A stretch of DNA of 64,000 bases from Alphaproteobacteria bacterium (GTDB lineage: Bacteria; Pseudomonadota; Alphaproteobacteria; UBA8366). Positions 29,235-39,044 of this stretch are shown piece after piece. Every line of letters begins with the position of its first letter. Position 1 is the stretch's first letter. The notes below the pieces were generated by a model. It saw nothing but the letters and a program-made list of their open reading frames with translations. It had not been told where the DNA came from and searched no databases. The stretch lies in the NCBI GenBank assembly GCA_009377445.1, contig WHUA01000017.1:1-64000 (forward strand), written 5' to 3'. The position numbers and the translations under genes are program-made.

Positions 29235-30382
29235 CGGGCTGCCTCCCGCAGGATGTCGGGCCTGCTGCTGCCGTTCTTGCCCGTGCCGACGACCTCGACG
29301 ACGAGGTTCGCCAAGTTCTCCGCCGCCGTCCGCATGCCGATGCGGCCGGCGCAGAGCGCCGTCGTCTGCAGGGTGCGGGCGCTCGCGATCAGCGCCGTCA
29401 GGCGCGTCGACAAGCTCTCGCGGTTGAATGCGTGCTGTGGGATCATCCAGGCGCCGCCCGCGTCGCAGATCGATTCCGCGTTCCGCATCTGATGGTCGTC
29501 GGTCGCGTGCGGGTAGGGAACCAGGATCGCCGGACGTCCGGCGGCGGTGAGCTCGGCGATGGTCGACGCACCGGCGCGGCAGATCACGAGATGGGCTGCC
29601 GCAAGCCGGGACGGCATGTCGCTATAGAATGACGCGAGCTCGGCCGTGACGCCGGACGCGGCGTAAACTGCGCGCACCGCGTCCAGGTCTTCCGGTCGGC
29701 ATTGTTGGGTGATCCGCAGCCTATTGCGCATAGCCTCGGGAAGCGCCGCGATCGTCTCGGGAACGACCTTGCTGAACACGGCCGCGCCGAGGCTGCCTCC
29801 GAAAACCAGCAAGTCGATGTCGCCGCCGTCGACGAGGCGAGGGTAGGGCTTCGAGGCGATCGCGACGATCTCCGGGCGAACCGGGTTCCCGGTGAAGACG
29901 GTCTTGCCCTTGTCGTCGTCCCGCAGATTGGCGACCGCTGAAAATGCGGTGGCGATGCGGGTGACGCGGGGCGCGAGGAAACGGTTGGCGCGGCCGAGCA
30001 CCGCATTCTGTTCATGAATGACCGTCTTCTTGCCCAGCGCCGACGCGGCGAAGACCGCGGGCACCGAGGCGTAGCTGCCGAATCCGACGACCGCCAGGGG
30101 ATCGATCTCGGCGAGAATTCGCTTCGCCTGGAAATAGCCGAACCCGAGCTGCGCCAACGCCATGCCGCGCCGAATCAGATTTCGGCCGCTGATGCCGGCG
30201 GCATTGATCCGGTAGGTTTCGGCGTTGGCGAGCGCGCCGCCGAGCGCGGTGGCTCTGCGGTCGGTGATCAAGGCGATCGGGAAACCCCGCTTGGTCAGCG
30301 TGTCGGCCAGCGACTGGGCGGGAAATACATGACCGCCGGTGCCGCCCGCGGAGAGCACGATGGCGCGTCTCTTGGCCGTCAT
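29231..30382 (-). CDS. murG: UDP-GlcNAc--undecaprenyl-pyrophosphoryl-MurNAc-pentapeptide transferase
   Basis: MurG makes lipid II on the inner face of the membrane. The 383-residue GT-B protein shows the first Gly-rich loop LSAGGTGGHVFPAQSLA, GFGSYASVPAVFAA, HEQNAVLGRANRFLA, the second Gly-rich loop LLVFGGSLGAAVFSKVVP and the donor-site helix ICRAGASTIAELTAAGRPAI. ATG 30382 overlaps the ftsW stop (ATGA). The long open frame upstream is an ftsW shadow. Confidence 0.96.
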   Translation of the reverse strand: MTAKRRAIVLSAGGTGGHVFPAQSLADTLTKRGFPIALITDRRATALGGALANAETYRINAAGISGRNLIRRGMALAQLGFGYFQAKRILAEIDPLAVVGFGSYASVPAVFAASALGKKTVIHEQNAVLGRANRFLAPRVTRIATAFSAVANLRDDDKGKTVFTGNPVRPEIVAIASKPYPRLVDGGDIDLLVFGGSLGAAVFSKVVPETIAALPEAMRNRLRITQQCRPEDLDAVRAVYAASGVTAELASFYSDMPSRLAAAHLVICRAGASTIAELTAAGRPAILVPYPHATDDHQMRNAESICDAGGAWMIPQHAFNRESLSTRLTALIASARTLQTTALCAGRIGMRTAAENLANLVVEVVGTGKNGSSRPDILREAAR

Positions 30383-31524
30383 GTCTGCTCTCCCGGCCGT
30401 CTTCGTGTGAGGGCGAGCATCATGCCCATGCCGAACGCGATCGCCAGAATGGAAGACCCGCCATAGGACACGAAGGGAAGCGTCATGCCTTTCGGCGGCA
30501 TCAGGTTCACGGCCGAAGCCATGTTGATAAGCGCCTGCAAGGCGAACTGGACCAGCAGCCCGGTCGTCGCAAGGAGGATGAACATATCGCTGTCCTGCAA
30601 CGCGCGAATGAAGCCGCGCGCGACGATCGCGCCGAATACTGCGACGAGCAACAGGCAGGCGAACATGCCGAACTCTTCGCCCAGGACGGCGAAGACGAAA
30701 TCCGCATGCGCATCCGGCAGGTGCGCCTTGACGGTGCCCGCACCCGGCCCGGTGCCGAACAGGCCGCCATTCATGAAGGCCTCCAGCGCGCGGTCGACCT
30801 GGAAGGTGTCGCCGGATTGCGGGTTGAGAAAACGATCGACGCGGCTCGCGACGTGCGGGAAGACGAAATAGGCGGTGGCGAGGCCGCCGACGCCCACGAG
30901 CACGAGCAGCGCAACCCAGAGCATCGGCAGCCCGGCGAGAAAAAGCTGACTGAACCAGACCGCGACCACGACGACGGTCTGTCCCACGTCGGGCTGGGCG
31001 AGCAGCAGCGACAGCACGACGAAAAGGAGCGCGGTGGCGATAATGTTGCCTGGGATGTCCTCGCCCATACGCCGCGCCGCGAACATCCATGCCGCTGTGA
31101 CGGCGAACGCCGGCTTCACGAATTCGGAGACCTGCAGCGACGTTCCGCCGATCGACAGCCAGCGCCGCGCGCCCTTGATCTCGGTCCCGCCGAACAGGGT
31201 CAGGATCAGCAGCGCGACGGAGAGCATGAATACGACGATGGCGGCCCGGCGGACCTGCCTCGGCGACAGCATCGAAGTCATGAAGAGGATCAACAGGGCC
31301 GGCGGCACGAACAGCGCCTGACGCATGACGAAATGCATCGGCGGCAGCCCGAGACGCTCTGCGACCGCCGGGCTCGCGGCGCTCGTCATGAGCAGGCCGA
31401 GTCCCGTCAGCCCGCAGAGCAGGAAAAGCGACCACTTGTCGACAGTCCACCACCAACGGCTCAGCACCGACGTATCGGTACGCGTCAAGGGGATGGTCAT
31501 GCCGGTTCTCGATGTCGCCGTCAT
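30379..31524 (-). CDS. ftsW: Septal SEDS peptidoglycan glycosyltransferase FtsW
   Basis: FtsW polymerises lipid II at the septum together with FtsI. The 381-residue protein has about ten membrane helices. SEDS landmarks are GARRWLSIGGTSLQVSEFVK, the large loop with NPQSGDTFQVDRALEAFMNGGLFGTGPG, the catalytic-Asp segment PDAHADFVFAVLGEE and the C-terminal PFVSYGGSSILA. ATG 31524 overlaps the murD stop (ATGA); a second ATG lies eight codons in. Confidence 0.95.
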   Translation of the reverse strand: MTATSRTGMTIPLTRTDTSVLSRWWWTVDKWSLFLLCGLTGLGLLMTSAASPAVAERLGLPPMHFVMRQALFVPPALLILFMTSMLSPRQVRRAAIVVFMLSVALLILTLFGGTEIKGARRWLSIGGTSLQVSEFVKPAFAVTAAWMFAARRMGEDIPGNIIATALLFVVLSLLLAQPDVGQTVVVVAVWFSQLFLAGLPMLWVALLVLVGVGGLATAYFVFPHVASRVDRFLNPQSGDTFQVDRALEAFMNGGLFGTGPGAGTVKAHLPDAHADFVFAVLGEEFGMFACLLLVAVFGAIVARGFIRALQDSDMFILLATTGLLVQFALQALINMASAVNLMPPKGMTLPFVSYGGSSILAIAFGMGMMLALTRRRPGEQT

Positions 31525-32933
31525 GCCGCCGCTCCGTTGCCGCGGACGTTGCGGGCGCTGCCGGGCAATGCCGCGACCAGACTGCAGAACCGGCGGCCGC
31601 GCTCCTCGAAATTGGCGAACTGGTCGAAGGAGGCGCAGGCCGGCGACAACAAGACGACGGTGCCGGGGCGCCGGTCGCGTTGCGCCTTCTCGTGCGCGGC
31701 GCCGACGGCCGAATCGAGCGTTCCCGACATCGTCGCCGGCATGACGCCGGCAAGCTCGTCGCGGAACTGCTCGGCGGCCTGGCCGATCAGGAAGGCATGG
31801 CGGACGCGGTCGAAGAACGGCCTGGCGGCGCCGAGGCCGCCTTCCTTGGGCAGGCCGCCGATGATCCAATAGATGTTGCGATAGGACGAAAGGGCGCGCG
31901 CCGCGGCCTCGGCATTCGTCGCCTTGCTGTCGTTAATATAAAGAACGCCGTCGATTTCCGCCGCCAGTTCCTGGCGGTGAGCAAGGCCGGGGAAGCTCCG
32001 CATGGCGTCGCTGATCTCGTCGGGGCGCAGCCCGGCCATCCGCGCCGCAGCGTAGGCGGCGCTGGCGTTCTGGGCATTGTGCGCGCCGGGCAGGGTAAGT
32101 ATCTCGTCCAGGCTGACGATCGGCGTGTTTCCGCCGTCCGTGTCGTCGTAGAGGAAACGGTCGACCGCATAGACGCCGCCGGATACGCGTTCCTCGCCGG
32201 AGATCGGCAGGACGCGCTGGCGGTTCGCCGCGCGCAGCGTGTCGAATATCCCGCGGCAGATGTCGTCGTCGACGCCGATTACGGCCGAATGGCCGTCTGC
32301 CTGGCCGTCGAAGATCCGCCGCTTCGCCGCTATGTAGCCGTCCATCCCGCCATGCCGGTCCAGATGGTCGGGCGTGACGTTCAGCAGGATCGCCACGTCG
32401 AAGGGGATCGGCTCGGTCAGCTCGAGCTGATAGGACGACATCTCGATGACATAGAAGCCGTCTTCGCCCATCGTCTCGAATTCCAGCGCGGGCATGCCGA
32501 GGTTGCCGCCGACCGCGGCCCGCCGCCCGGTTTCCTTCAGGAGATGGCCGATGAGCGACGTCGTCGTCGATTTTCCATTGGTTCCGGTGATGCCGATATA
32601 ACGGGCTCCGGAGGAGGCGCGGGCGAGCAGCTCGATGTCGCCGACGATCGGGCAGCCGTTCGCGCGCGCACGCGCGGCGATCGGGTGCGGCGAGGGATGG
32701 CTATGCGGTATGCCCGGGCTGAGAACCAGGAGATCGACACCCTTCCACGGCCCTTCCGCCAGATCGGCGACGGCGATTCCCTCGCGGCTCGCGGCGTCGC
32801 GCCGGGCCGCCTCGTCGTCCCAGGCGATCACGCGGACTCCGGCCCGCTTCAGTGCGCGGGCCGACGCGAGGCCCGACTTGCCGAGCCCCATGACCGCAAT
32901 GGTCCGTCCGCGATATGTGGAGAGATCGATCAT
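31521..32933 (-). CDS. murD: UDP-N-acetylmuramoyl-L-alanine--D-glutamate ligase
   Basis: MurD adds D-Glu to UDP-MurNAc-L-Ala. From ATG 32933 the protein is 470 residues: N-terminal TIAVMGLGKSGLASARAL, ATP loop ITGTNGKSTTT at about 115-125, VIEMSSYQLELTEPIPFDVAILLNVTPDHLDRH, and the C-terminal YINDSKATNAEAA. GTG 32948 is an in-frame alternative start one base after mraY, but the family normally begins near the ATG chosen here. The 3' end overlaps ftsW. Confidence 0.95.
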   Translation of the reverse strand: MIDLSTYRGRTIAVMGLGKSGLASARALKRAGVRVIAWDDEAARRDAASREGIAVADLAEGPWKGVDLLVLSPGIPHSHPSPHPIAARARANGCPIVGDIELLARASSGARYIGITGTNGKSTTTSLIGHLLKETGRRAAVGGNLGMPALEFETMGEDGFYVIEMSSYQLELTEPIPFDVAILLNVTPDHLDRHGGMDGYIAAKRRIFDGQADGHSAVIGVDDDICRGIFDTLRAANRQRVLPISGEERVSGGVYAVDRFLYDDTDGGNTPIVSLDEILTLPGAHNAQNASAAYAAARMAGLRPDEISDAMRSFPGLAHRQELAAEIDGVLYINDSKATNAEAAARALSSYRNIYWIIGGLPKEGGLGAARPFFDRVRHAFLIGQAAEQFRDELAGVMPATMSGTLDSAVGAAHEKAQRDRRPGTVVLLSPACASFDQFANFEERGRRFCSLVAALPGSARNVRGNGAAA

Positions 32934-32949
32934 GGCCGATTGCGCCACC

Positions 32950-34035
32950 CTACCGCAGTTTCAAGGTGGCCAGCCCGACCAGCGCCAGAATCGAGGCGAT
33001 GATCCAGAACCGGATGACGATTGTCGATTCCGCCCATCCCTTCTTCTCGAAGTGATGGTGCAGCGGCGCCATGGCGAACACGCGCTTGCCGGTCAGCTTG
33101 AACGAGGCGACCTGGACGATGACGGAGATCGTCTCCAGCACGAACAATCCGCCGATGATGCTGAGCACCAGCTCGTGCTTGGTGACGACGCTGATTGCGC
33201 CGAGCGCGCCGCCGACCGAGAGGGAACCCGTGTCGCCCATGAACACCATCGCCGGCGGCGCGTTGAACCACAGGAAGCCCAGGCTCGCGCCGACCAGCGC
33301 GCCGCAGAATACGGCCAGCTCGCCCGTGCCGGGCACATAGAGAAGCTGCAGGTATTCCGAGTAGATGGAGTTGCCGACGAGATAGGCGATGAAGCCGAAG
33401 CAGGCAGCGGCGATCATGACCGGCACGATGGCCAGCCCGTCCAGCCCGTCGGTGAGGTTGACCGCATTGGAGGCGCCGACGGTGACGAAGACCGCAAACG
33501 GAATGAAGAACCAGCCGAGGTGGATCAGTACCGTCTTGAAAAACGGAATGGACAGCCCGGTCGCCAGCGGCTCGCGGGTCAGCGCGAGAATCCACAAGGC
33601 CGCCGCAGTGGCGATCACGATCTGGAGCAGGAGCTTCACCCGTCCGGGCAGCCCTTTCGAGTTCCGCCGGGACAGCTTCATGTAGTCGTCGGCGAAACCC
33701 ACCGCGCCGAAGCCGATGGTGACCAGCATCACGACCCAGACGTAGCCGTTGCCGAGGTCCGCCCACAGCAGCGTGCTGATGACGATGGCGAGCAGAATCA
33801 GGAATCCGCCCATCGTCGGCGTGCCGGCCTTGGCCAGATGTCCTTCGGGCACATCCTCGCGGATGTTCGACGCGCCGTTCTGCGTGCTTCTCAGCCAGTC
33901 GATGATCGCCGGACCGAGCAGGAAGCTGAGCAGCAGCGCCGTCATGATGGCGCCCCCGGTCCGAAATGTGATGTACCGGAACAAGTTGAACGCCAGGGAG
34001 GTTTCGGAGAGCGGGGCGAGGAGGTTGTACAGCAT
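32950..34035 (-). CDS. mraY: Phospho-MurNAc-pentapeptide translocase
   Basis: MraY transfers phospho-MurNAc-pentapeptide to undecaprenyl phosphate, giving lipid I. At 361 residues it has the family length, with about ten membrane helices. Diagnostic stretches are EGHLAKAGTPTMGG, FADDYMKL (catalytic Asp pair), SNAVNLTDGLDGLA, FMGDTGSLSVGGALG and PLHHHFEKKGW. It starts seven bases after murF and ends one base before a possible murD GTG start. Confidence 0.97.
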   Translation of the reverse strand: MLYNLLAPLSETSLAFNLFRYITFRTGGAIMTALLLSFLLGPAIIDWLRSTQNGASNIREDVPEGHLAKAGTPTMGGFLILLAIVISTLLWADLGNGYVWVVMLVTIGFGAVGFADDYMKLSRRNSKGLPGRVKLLLQIVIATAAALWILALTREPLATGLSIPFFKTVLIHLGWFFIPFAVFVTVGASNAVNLTDGLDGLAIVPVMIAAACFGFIAYLVGNSIYSEYLQLLYVPGTGELAVFCGALVGASLGFLWFNAPPAMVFMGDTGSLSVGGALGAISVVTKHELVLSIIGGLFVLETISVIVQVASFKLTGKRVFAMAPLHHHFEKKGWAESTIVIRFWIIASILALVGLATLKLR

Positions 34036-34042
34036 GGCTCTC

Positions 34043-35473
34043 TCAGCCCCTTCCTGCGGCGGCGTTGTCCGACCGGTCGCAATCGAGGCCGGACAGCGCC
34101 TCCGCGATCGGAATCATCCGGCTGCCGTAAGAACCCTTGACCATGATCACATCGCCGGGCCGGATGAGATCGAGCACGACGCGCCGGATGGAGTCGCTGT
34201 CGGCGCCATGATGCGCTTCGATAGTTTTCGGTAGCGCCTTGGCGAGCATCGCCATGCGCGGGCCTGCCGTGACGACGATGTCCACGCCGTTGCGCGCGAT
34301 ATCGGCGGCGAGGGCGGCATGCGCGGCATCGGAGCCGGCGCCCAGCTCCAGCATGTCGCCGAGCACGGCGATCGTGCGCCCGATGGAGCCGCGCCGCGCC
34401 GCCCCGAGCATGTCGATGGCCGCCCGCATCGACGCCGGGCTTGCGTTGTAGCTCTCGTCGATCAGCGTAAAGCTTCCATGGGCGACCCGGATCGTGCGCC
34501 GCTCGCCGCGGCCCTTCATGGCGTGGAACTCGGCAAGCGCGCCCAGGCCCTTCTGGAAATCGGCGCCGAGCATGTGGATTGCGCCGAGCACCGCCAAGCT
34601 GTTCGTCGCGAGGTGCTTGCCCGGCGCGCCCAGGCGGTAGACGAATATCCGATCGTCCACCGAGGCGGCAATATCGCTGCCCTGGTCGTCGGGGGAAAGG
34701 GAAACAAGCCGCACATCCGCGTCGCGCGCCGTTCCAAAGGAACAAATGCGGCGCAGGCCGGCGGAACTGGCTTTGCCGTGGAGACGGTCGAAGTGCCGGT
34801 TGTCGCGGTTGAGCACCGCGGCGCCATCCGCGCCCATGCCGGCGAAAATCTCCGCCTTGGCGTCCGCGATCGCTTCCTCGCTCTCGAAATTCTCGAGATG
34901 CACGGACTCCACAGTCGTGACGATCGCTGCGTCCGGCTTCAAAATGCGCGAGAGCGGCGTGATTTCGCCCGGGTGGTTCATGCCGATCTCGAAGACGCCG
35001 AATTCGGCATCGCGGGGCAGCCGCGCAAGGCTGAGGGGCAGGCCCCAATGGTTGTTCAGGTTCCCTTGCGTCGCGGCGGTCTTGCCGAGCTTGCCCATCG
35101 CGAGCGCCAGCATTTCCTTGGTGCTCGTCTTGCCGACGCTGCCGGTCACGCCGACGATCTTCGCGGCCGTGCGAGCGCGGGCGGCGCGGGCGAGATCGGC
35201 GAGCCCTGCGTCCGTGTTGGGCACGACCAGCAGCGGCGCTTCCACCGGGACGTCCTGCCAATCCTCGGCAACCATCGCTGCGGCGGCGCCTTTGGCGAGG
35301 GCATCGCCGACGAAGCGGTGTCCGTCGCCGTTGTCGCCCCGGATGGCAATGAAAAGATCGCCGGGCGCGACGCTGCGGCTGTCGATCGAAACGCCGCCGG
35401 CGGTCCACGCCGCGGTTGCGCGTCCCGCCGTTGCGGCTTCGGCTTCGGCATGGCTCCAGAGGGCGCTCGTCAT
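34043..35473 (-). CDS. murF: UDP-N-acetylmuramoyl-tripeptide--D-alanyl-D-alanine ligase
   Basis: MurF joins D-Ala-D-Ala, the Ddl product, to the UDP-MurNAc-tripeptide. The 476-residue protein has the N-terminal VSIDSRSVAPGDLFIAIRG, ATP loop VTGSVGKTSTKEM at 109-121, GNLNNHWGLPLSL, FEIGMNHPGEI and the C-terminal LIDESYNASPASMRAAI. ATG 35473 overlaps the murE stop (ATGA). Confidence 0.96.
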   Translation of the reverse strand: MTSALWSHAEAEAATAGRATAAWTAGGVSIDSRSVAPGDLFIAIRGDNGDGHRFVGDALAKGAAAAMVAEDWQDVPVEAPLLVVPNTDAGLADLARAARARTAAKIVGVTGSVGKTSTKEMLALAMGKLGKTAATQGNLNNHWGLPLSLARLPRDAEFGVFEIGMNHPGEITPLSRILKPDAAIVTTVESVHLENFESEEAIADAKAEIFAGMGADGAAVLNRDNRHFDRLHGKASSAGLRRICSFGTARDADVRLVSLSPDDQGSDIAASVDDRIFVYRLGAPGKHLATNSLAVLGAIHMLGADFQKGLGALAEFHAMKGRGERRTIRVAHGSFTLIDESYNASPASMRAAIDMLGAARRGSIGRTIAVLGDMLELGAGSDAAHAALAADIARNGVDIVVTAGPRMAMLAKALPKTIEAHHGADSDSIRRVVLDLIRPGDVIMVKGSYGSRMIPIAEALSGLDCDRSDNAAAGRG

Positions 35474-36930
35474 GCGGGCCCTCCTGCGATGGCTCGGGCC
35501 ACCTCCGCATCGTTGAACGGCAGAATCTCGTCGCCGACGATCTGGCCTTCCTCATGTCCCTTGCCGGCAAGCACGAGAACGTCGCCTGCCGACAGTTCCC
35601 CCATCGCCGCGGCGATCGCGGCCCGCCGGTCGCCTATCTCGAGCGCATCGGGGCAGGCATCCATGATCGCGCGCCGGATCTCGGCGGGCTTTTCGCTGCG
35701 CGGATTGTCGTCGGTGACGATCACGAAATCCGCCCGCTCGGCCGCGATGCGGCCCATCTCCGGGCGTTTGCCCCTGTCGCGGTCGCCGCCGCAGCCGAAG
35801 ACGACGCCAAGCCGCCCGCGCACGTGCGGCCGCACCGTGGCGAGCACCGCGGCAAGGGCGTCCGGCGTATGTGCGTAGTCGACAAGGATAGACGCGCCGT
35901 TCTCGAGGCGCGCCGCCAGCTCCAGGCGTCCGGGGACACCGCTCAAGCGCGAAATCTGGGCGGCGGCAGCGCCCGCCTTGTCGCCGCAGGCGACGACGAT
36001 CGCAAGCGCGCAAAGCAGGTTGGCGACCTGGAACTCACCGGGCACGGGGAAATGGGCGTCAAAGGTCTCGCCCAGCACGCGAAGGTGCAGCTGCCAGCCT
36101 GCGTCGGAGGGGACGGCGCTCAGGCACGACACGTTGCCGGAACGCAGGCCGAAGGAGACGACCTGCTGGTTGCGATCCTCGGCGACGCCGCGAAGAGCGC
36201 CGAATTCCGGGCTCTCCGCATTAAGGATGGCGATTCCGCGTTCGGGCAGGAGCTCGCTGAACAGGCGGCGCTTGGCGGCCCGGTAAATTGCCATGTCGCC
36301 ATGATAGTCCAGGTGATCGCGGGTCAGGTTGGTGAAAGCCGCCGCACGGACCTGAACGCCATCCAGCCGGAACTGGGAAAGGCCGTGGCTGGACGCTTCC
36401 ATCGCGAGGTGGTCGATTCCCTGCTGCTTCATGCTCGCCAGAACGCGATGCAGCTCGATGGGGTCCGGCGTCGTCAGGCTGGCGCCGCCGGCGAGGCCCG
36501 GCCCGCGCACGCCAAGCGTGCCCAACGACGCCGCGGGATGCTTCAGCGCATTCCATAGCTGCTGGGTGAAGTACGCGACCGAGGTCTTGCCGTTCGTTCC
36601 GGTCACGGCGGCGATGGTGCGCGGCTGCGCCGAGTAGAAGCGTGCGGCCATGCGCGCGAGCTGGCGGCGCGGATTCGGATCGGTGATGACGGGGATATCG
36701 GTCGCGAGGGTGTCGTGCAGCAGGTCCGGCGGACCGAGCACGGCAGCGGCGCCCGCGTCGATCGCCTGGCGAATGAATGCGCGCCCATCCTGTTTCGAGC
36801 CCTCCAGGGCGGCGAACAGAAAGCCGGGGCGGATGCTCCGGCTGTCCGCGCTCAACCCGGTGATCTCTCTATCCTCACCCGGTTTCGCAGAGCCCTTCTG
36901 GTTTTCGCCCAACAGGCTAAAAAGACGCAA
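35470..36930 (-). CDS. murE: UDP-MurNAc-L-alanyl-D-glutamate--meso-diaminopimelate ligase
   Basis: MurE adds the third stem residue. The DDNPRSEKP segment carries the DNPR motif that marks meso-diaminopimelate specificity. The ATP loop is VTGTNGKTSVAY at 109-120, and STTPD-like TTPDPIELHRVL plus EASSHGLSQFRLDGV are present. The 486-residue frame starts at TTG 36930, supported by GAGGGG eight bases upstream; no ATG gives a full N-terminus. It overlaps the ftsI stop by 14 bases and murF by four. Confidence 0.95.
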   Translation of the reverse strand: MRLFSLLGENQKGSAKPGEDREITGLSADSRSIRPGFLFAALEGSKQDGRAFIRQAIDAGAAAVLGPPDLLHDTLATDIPVITDPNPRRQLARMAARFYSAQPRTIAAVTGTNGKTSVAYFTQQLWNALKHPAASLGTLGVRGPGLAGGASLTTPDPIELHRVLASMKQQGIDHLAMEASSHGLSQFRLDGVQVRAAAFTNLTRDHLDYHGDMAIYRAAKRRLFSELLPERGIAILNAESPEFGALRGVAEDRNQQVVSFGLRSGNVSCLSAVPSDAGWQLHLRVLGETFDAHFPVPGEFQVANLLCALAIVVACGDKAGAAAAQISRLSGVPGRLELAARLENGASILVDYAHTPDALAAVLATVRPHVRGRLGVVFGCGGDRDRGKRPEMGRIAAERADFVIVTDDNPRSEKPAEIRRAIMDACPDALEIGDRRAAIAAAMGELSAGDVLVLAGKGHEEGQIVGDEILPFNDAEVARAIAGGPA

Positions 36931-38680
36931 GCGTGTGCCCCTCGCTCGTCACGTTGACAGCCATTTCCGCCTGCAGGTTCGGCGATGCCGGGTCGACCGG
37001 CGCAATGCCGACAACCGGTCCCATTCGCTCGACCACCTGCTTGATGACCGGAGCGGCGACCCAGCCGCCCGTCGCATAATTATACGTTTTCTTCGTTCCC
37101 TTGGGCTCGTCCAGCACTGCCAGAACCAGGTAGCGCGGCGCGTTCATCGGGAACGCCCCGACGAAGGACGAGATCAGCTTCTTGCGGGCGTAAGATCCGC
37201 CGCTCTGCTTCTCGGCCGTCCCGGTCTTGCCGCCCACGAGATAGCCTTCCGCGTCGGCTTTCTTGCCTGTGCCCTGTTCGACGACGAGGCGCATCAGGCG
37301 CCGCATTTCGTCGGAAGTCTTCCTGGAAACGACCCGCCGGCCGGCCGGCTTGGGACTTCCGGCTTCCCGTTTTACCAAAGTCGGCGCGAGATATACGCCA
37401 TCATTGAGAATGGCCGCAACTGCGCTCGCCATCTGCAATGGACTTACGGCGATACCGTGTCCGAAGGAGATGGTCATCGTATTGACCGGGCGCCAGATGT
37501 CCGGCGTGATCGGGGCGCCCACCTCCGGCAGCTCGATCGGCGACTGCTCGAGCAATCCAAACCGGGAAAGATAGTCGCGCTGGGCCTCCGTGCCGAAGTC
37601 CATCGCCATCTTCGCCGAGCCGATATTCGACGAGTACATGAAGATTTCCGGCACCGACAGCCACCGCCCCTTCGCGTGATAGTCGCGGATGGTGTAGCGC
37701 GCGATCTTGATCGGTTTCGTGGCGTCGTAGCCGCCGTCGATCGCAACGACGCCGGTGTCGAGCGCCGTCGCGGTGGTGAAGACCTTGAAGGCGGAGCCGA
37801 GCTCATAGACGTCGAGCGTTGCCCGGTTGCGGAGCTGTTCCTCGTCGGCGCTGCCGGCCCTGTAGGGATCGAAATCGGGGAGCGAAACCAGCGAAAGCAC
37901 TTCGCCGGTCTTGATGTCGAGAATGACACCCGACGCGCCCATGGCCGAAAACTCCTTCATGGCGTCGGACAAGGCGGCGTGCATGACGTGCTGCAGCCGC
38001 ACGTCGATCGTCAGCGAGAGCGGCTCGCGGTCGCCGCGCAGGCGGTCGTCGAAGGATTTCTCGACGCCGGCGATGCCGTGGTTGTCGATGTCCACGTAGC
38101 CGAGGACATGGGCAAGCGGGTGGCCGACGGGATAGGCGCGCGCTTCCTCGCGCTGGAAATCGAGACCGGGAATGCCGAGGCGCAGAATCTGCCACTGCTG
38201 GCGCGGCGTCAGCTTGCGGTGCAGCCAGACGAAGGTCCGGTCGAGCCGCATGCGCTTGGCCAGTTCGGTCGCATCCGCGTTCGGAAGCACCGATGCGAGC
38301 TGACGCCCGGCTTCGTCCGGATCGATCACGCGGCGCGGATTCGCATAGAGCGACGCGGTCGCCAGCCCAGTCGCCAGGATCACGCCGTTCCGGTCGAGGA
38401 TATCGGCGCGCTCGGTTTCGATACGCTCGCTCACGGCCGCGTGGCTGGGCTCTTCCGCCGGATGGAGCAGCGAAAGGTCGACCAGCCGCAGGCCGATGCA
38501 ACCGAAGGCGGCCCAGATCACCGCGCCGGTGATGAGCAGCCGGGTCCGCCCCGTCTCGATCGCCTCGCGCGCAGGCCCGTCCGCGGGCAGCATCTTCGAT
38601 GGCACGCAGGGGCGGCGGCGTGTCGGATTCGCATGCGTGCGGCGGTGATTGCTGCGGAACGACCGTATCTTGCCGATCAT
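36917..38680 (-). CDS. ftsI: Septal peptidoglycan transpeptidase FtsI (PBP3)
   Basis: FtsI is the class B penicillin-binding protein that cross-links septal peptidoglycan with FtsW. The 587-residue protein has a basic cytoplasmic tail, one membrane helix at about 48-68, the pedestal domain (ERADILDRNGVILATGL) and the transpeptidase domain with SAFK (Ser296-Lys299), SSN (350-352) and KTG (485-487). All catalytic residues are intact. It begins 37 bases after ftsL and ends inside murE. Confidence 0.96.
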   Translation of the reverse strand: MIGKIRSFRSNHRRTHANPTRRRPCVPSKMLPADGPAREAIETGRTRLLITGAVIWAAFGCIGLRLVDLSLLHPAEEPSHAAVSERIETERADILDRNGVILATGLATASLYANPRRVIDPDEAGRQLASVLPNADATELAKRMRLDRTFVWLHRKLTPRQQWQILRLGIPGLDFQREEARAYPVGHPLAHVLGYVDIDNHGIAGVEKSFDDRLRGDREPLSLTIDVRLQHVMHAALSDAMKEFSAMGASGVILDIKTGEVLSLVSLPDFDPYRAGSADEEQLRNRATLDVYELGSAFKVFTTATALDTGVVAIDGGYDATKPIKIARYTIRDYHAKGRWLSVPEIFMYSSNIGSAKMAMDFGTEAQRDYLSRFGLLEQSPIELPEVGAPITPDIWRPVNTMTISFGHGIAVSPLQMASAVAAILNDGVYLAPTLVKREAGSPKPAGRRVVSRKTSDEMRRLMRLVVEQGTGKKADAEGYLVGGKTGTAEKQSGGSYARKKLISSFVGAFPMNAPRYLVLAVLDEPKGTKKTYNYATGGWVAAPVIKQVVERMGPVVGIAPVDPASPNLQAEMAVNVTSEGHTLASF

Positions 38681-38717
38681 CGTTCTGATCCTTCGGCCGA
38701 GTTCGTCATTTTGTTGG

Positions 38718-39044
38718 TCATTGGCGCGCCACCGTCCTGAGCGAGGCCGGGAGGATCCCTTCCTCGTTGCGGTGCGGCAGTTCCTGGAGCGAGCCGATCT
38801 GATCGATCTTCGGCGGCTGCAGGTTCGGCAGCAGCTCGCGGCTCAGTTCGCGGAGGTTCTCCGGACGGTTGACGTGGCTCCATTCCGCCCTGAGGACGTG
38901 GATCGCCTCTTGCTCCGCCAGCGTCTGCCGGTTCACGCCGTATAGCTCGTTTTCCACCTGTTCCACCTCGTAGCTGATGTGAAACATCGCGTAGCTGGCG
39001 ACGACGATGAGGGACAGCCATCCAAGAAGGCTATAGGTCTTCAT
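38718..39044 (-). CDS. ftsL: Cell division protein FtsL
   Basis: This 108-residue bitopic protein has a short cytoplasmic start, a membrane helix at about 7-22 and a periplasmic heptad-rich stretch (VEQVENELYGVNRQTLAEQEAIHVLRAEW is too long to quote in full; the heptads run about 27-55). This layout and its place between rsmH and ftsI identify it as FtsL, which pairs with FtsB and FtsQ to activate FtsWI. Sequence alone is weakly conserved, so the call leans on position. It overlaps the rsmH stop by four bases. Confidence 0.85.
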   Translation of the reverse strand: MKTYSLLGWLSLIVVASYAMFHISYEVEQVENELYGVNRQTLAEQEAIHVLRAEWSHVNRPENLRELSRELLPNLQPPKIDQIGSLQELPHRNEEGILPASLRTVARQ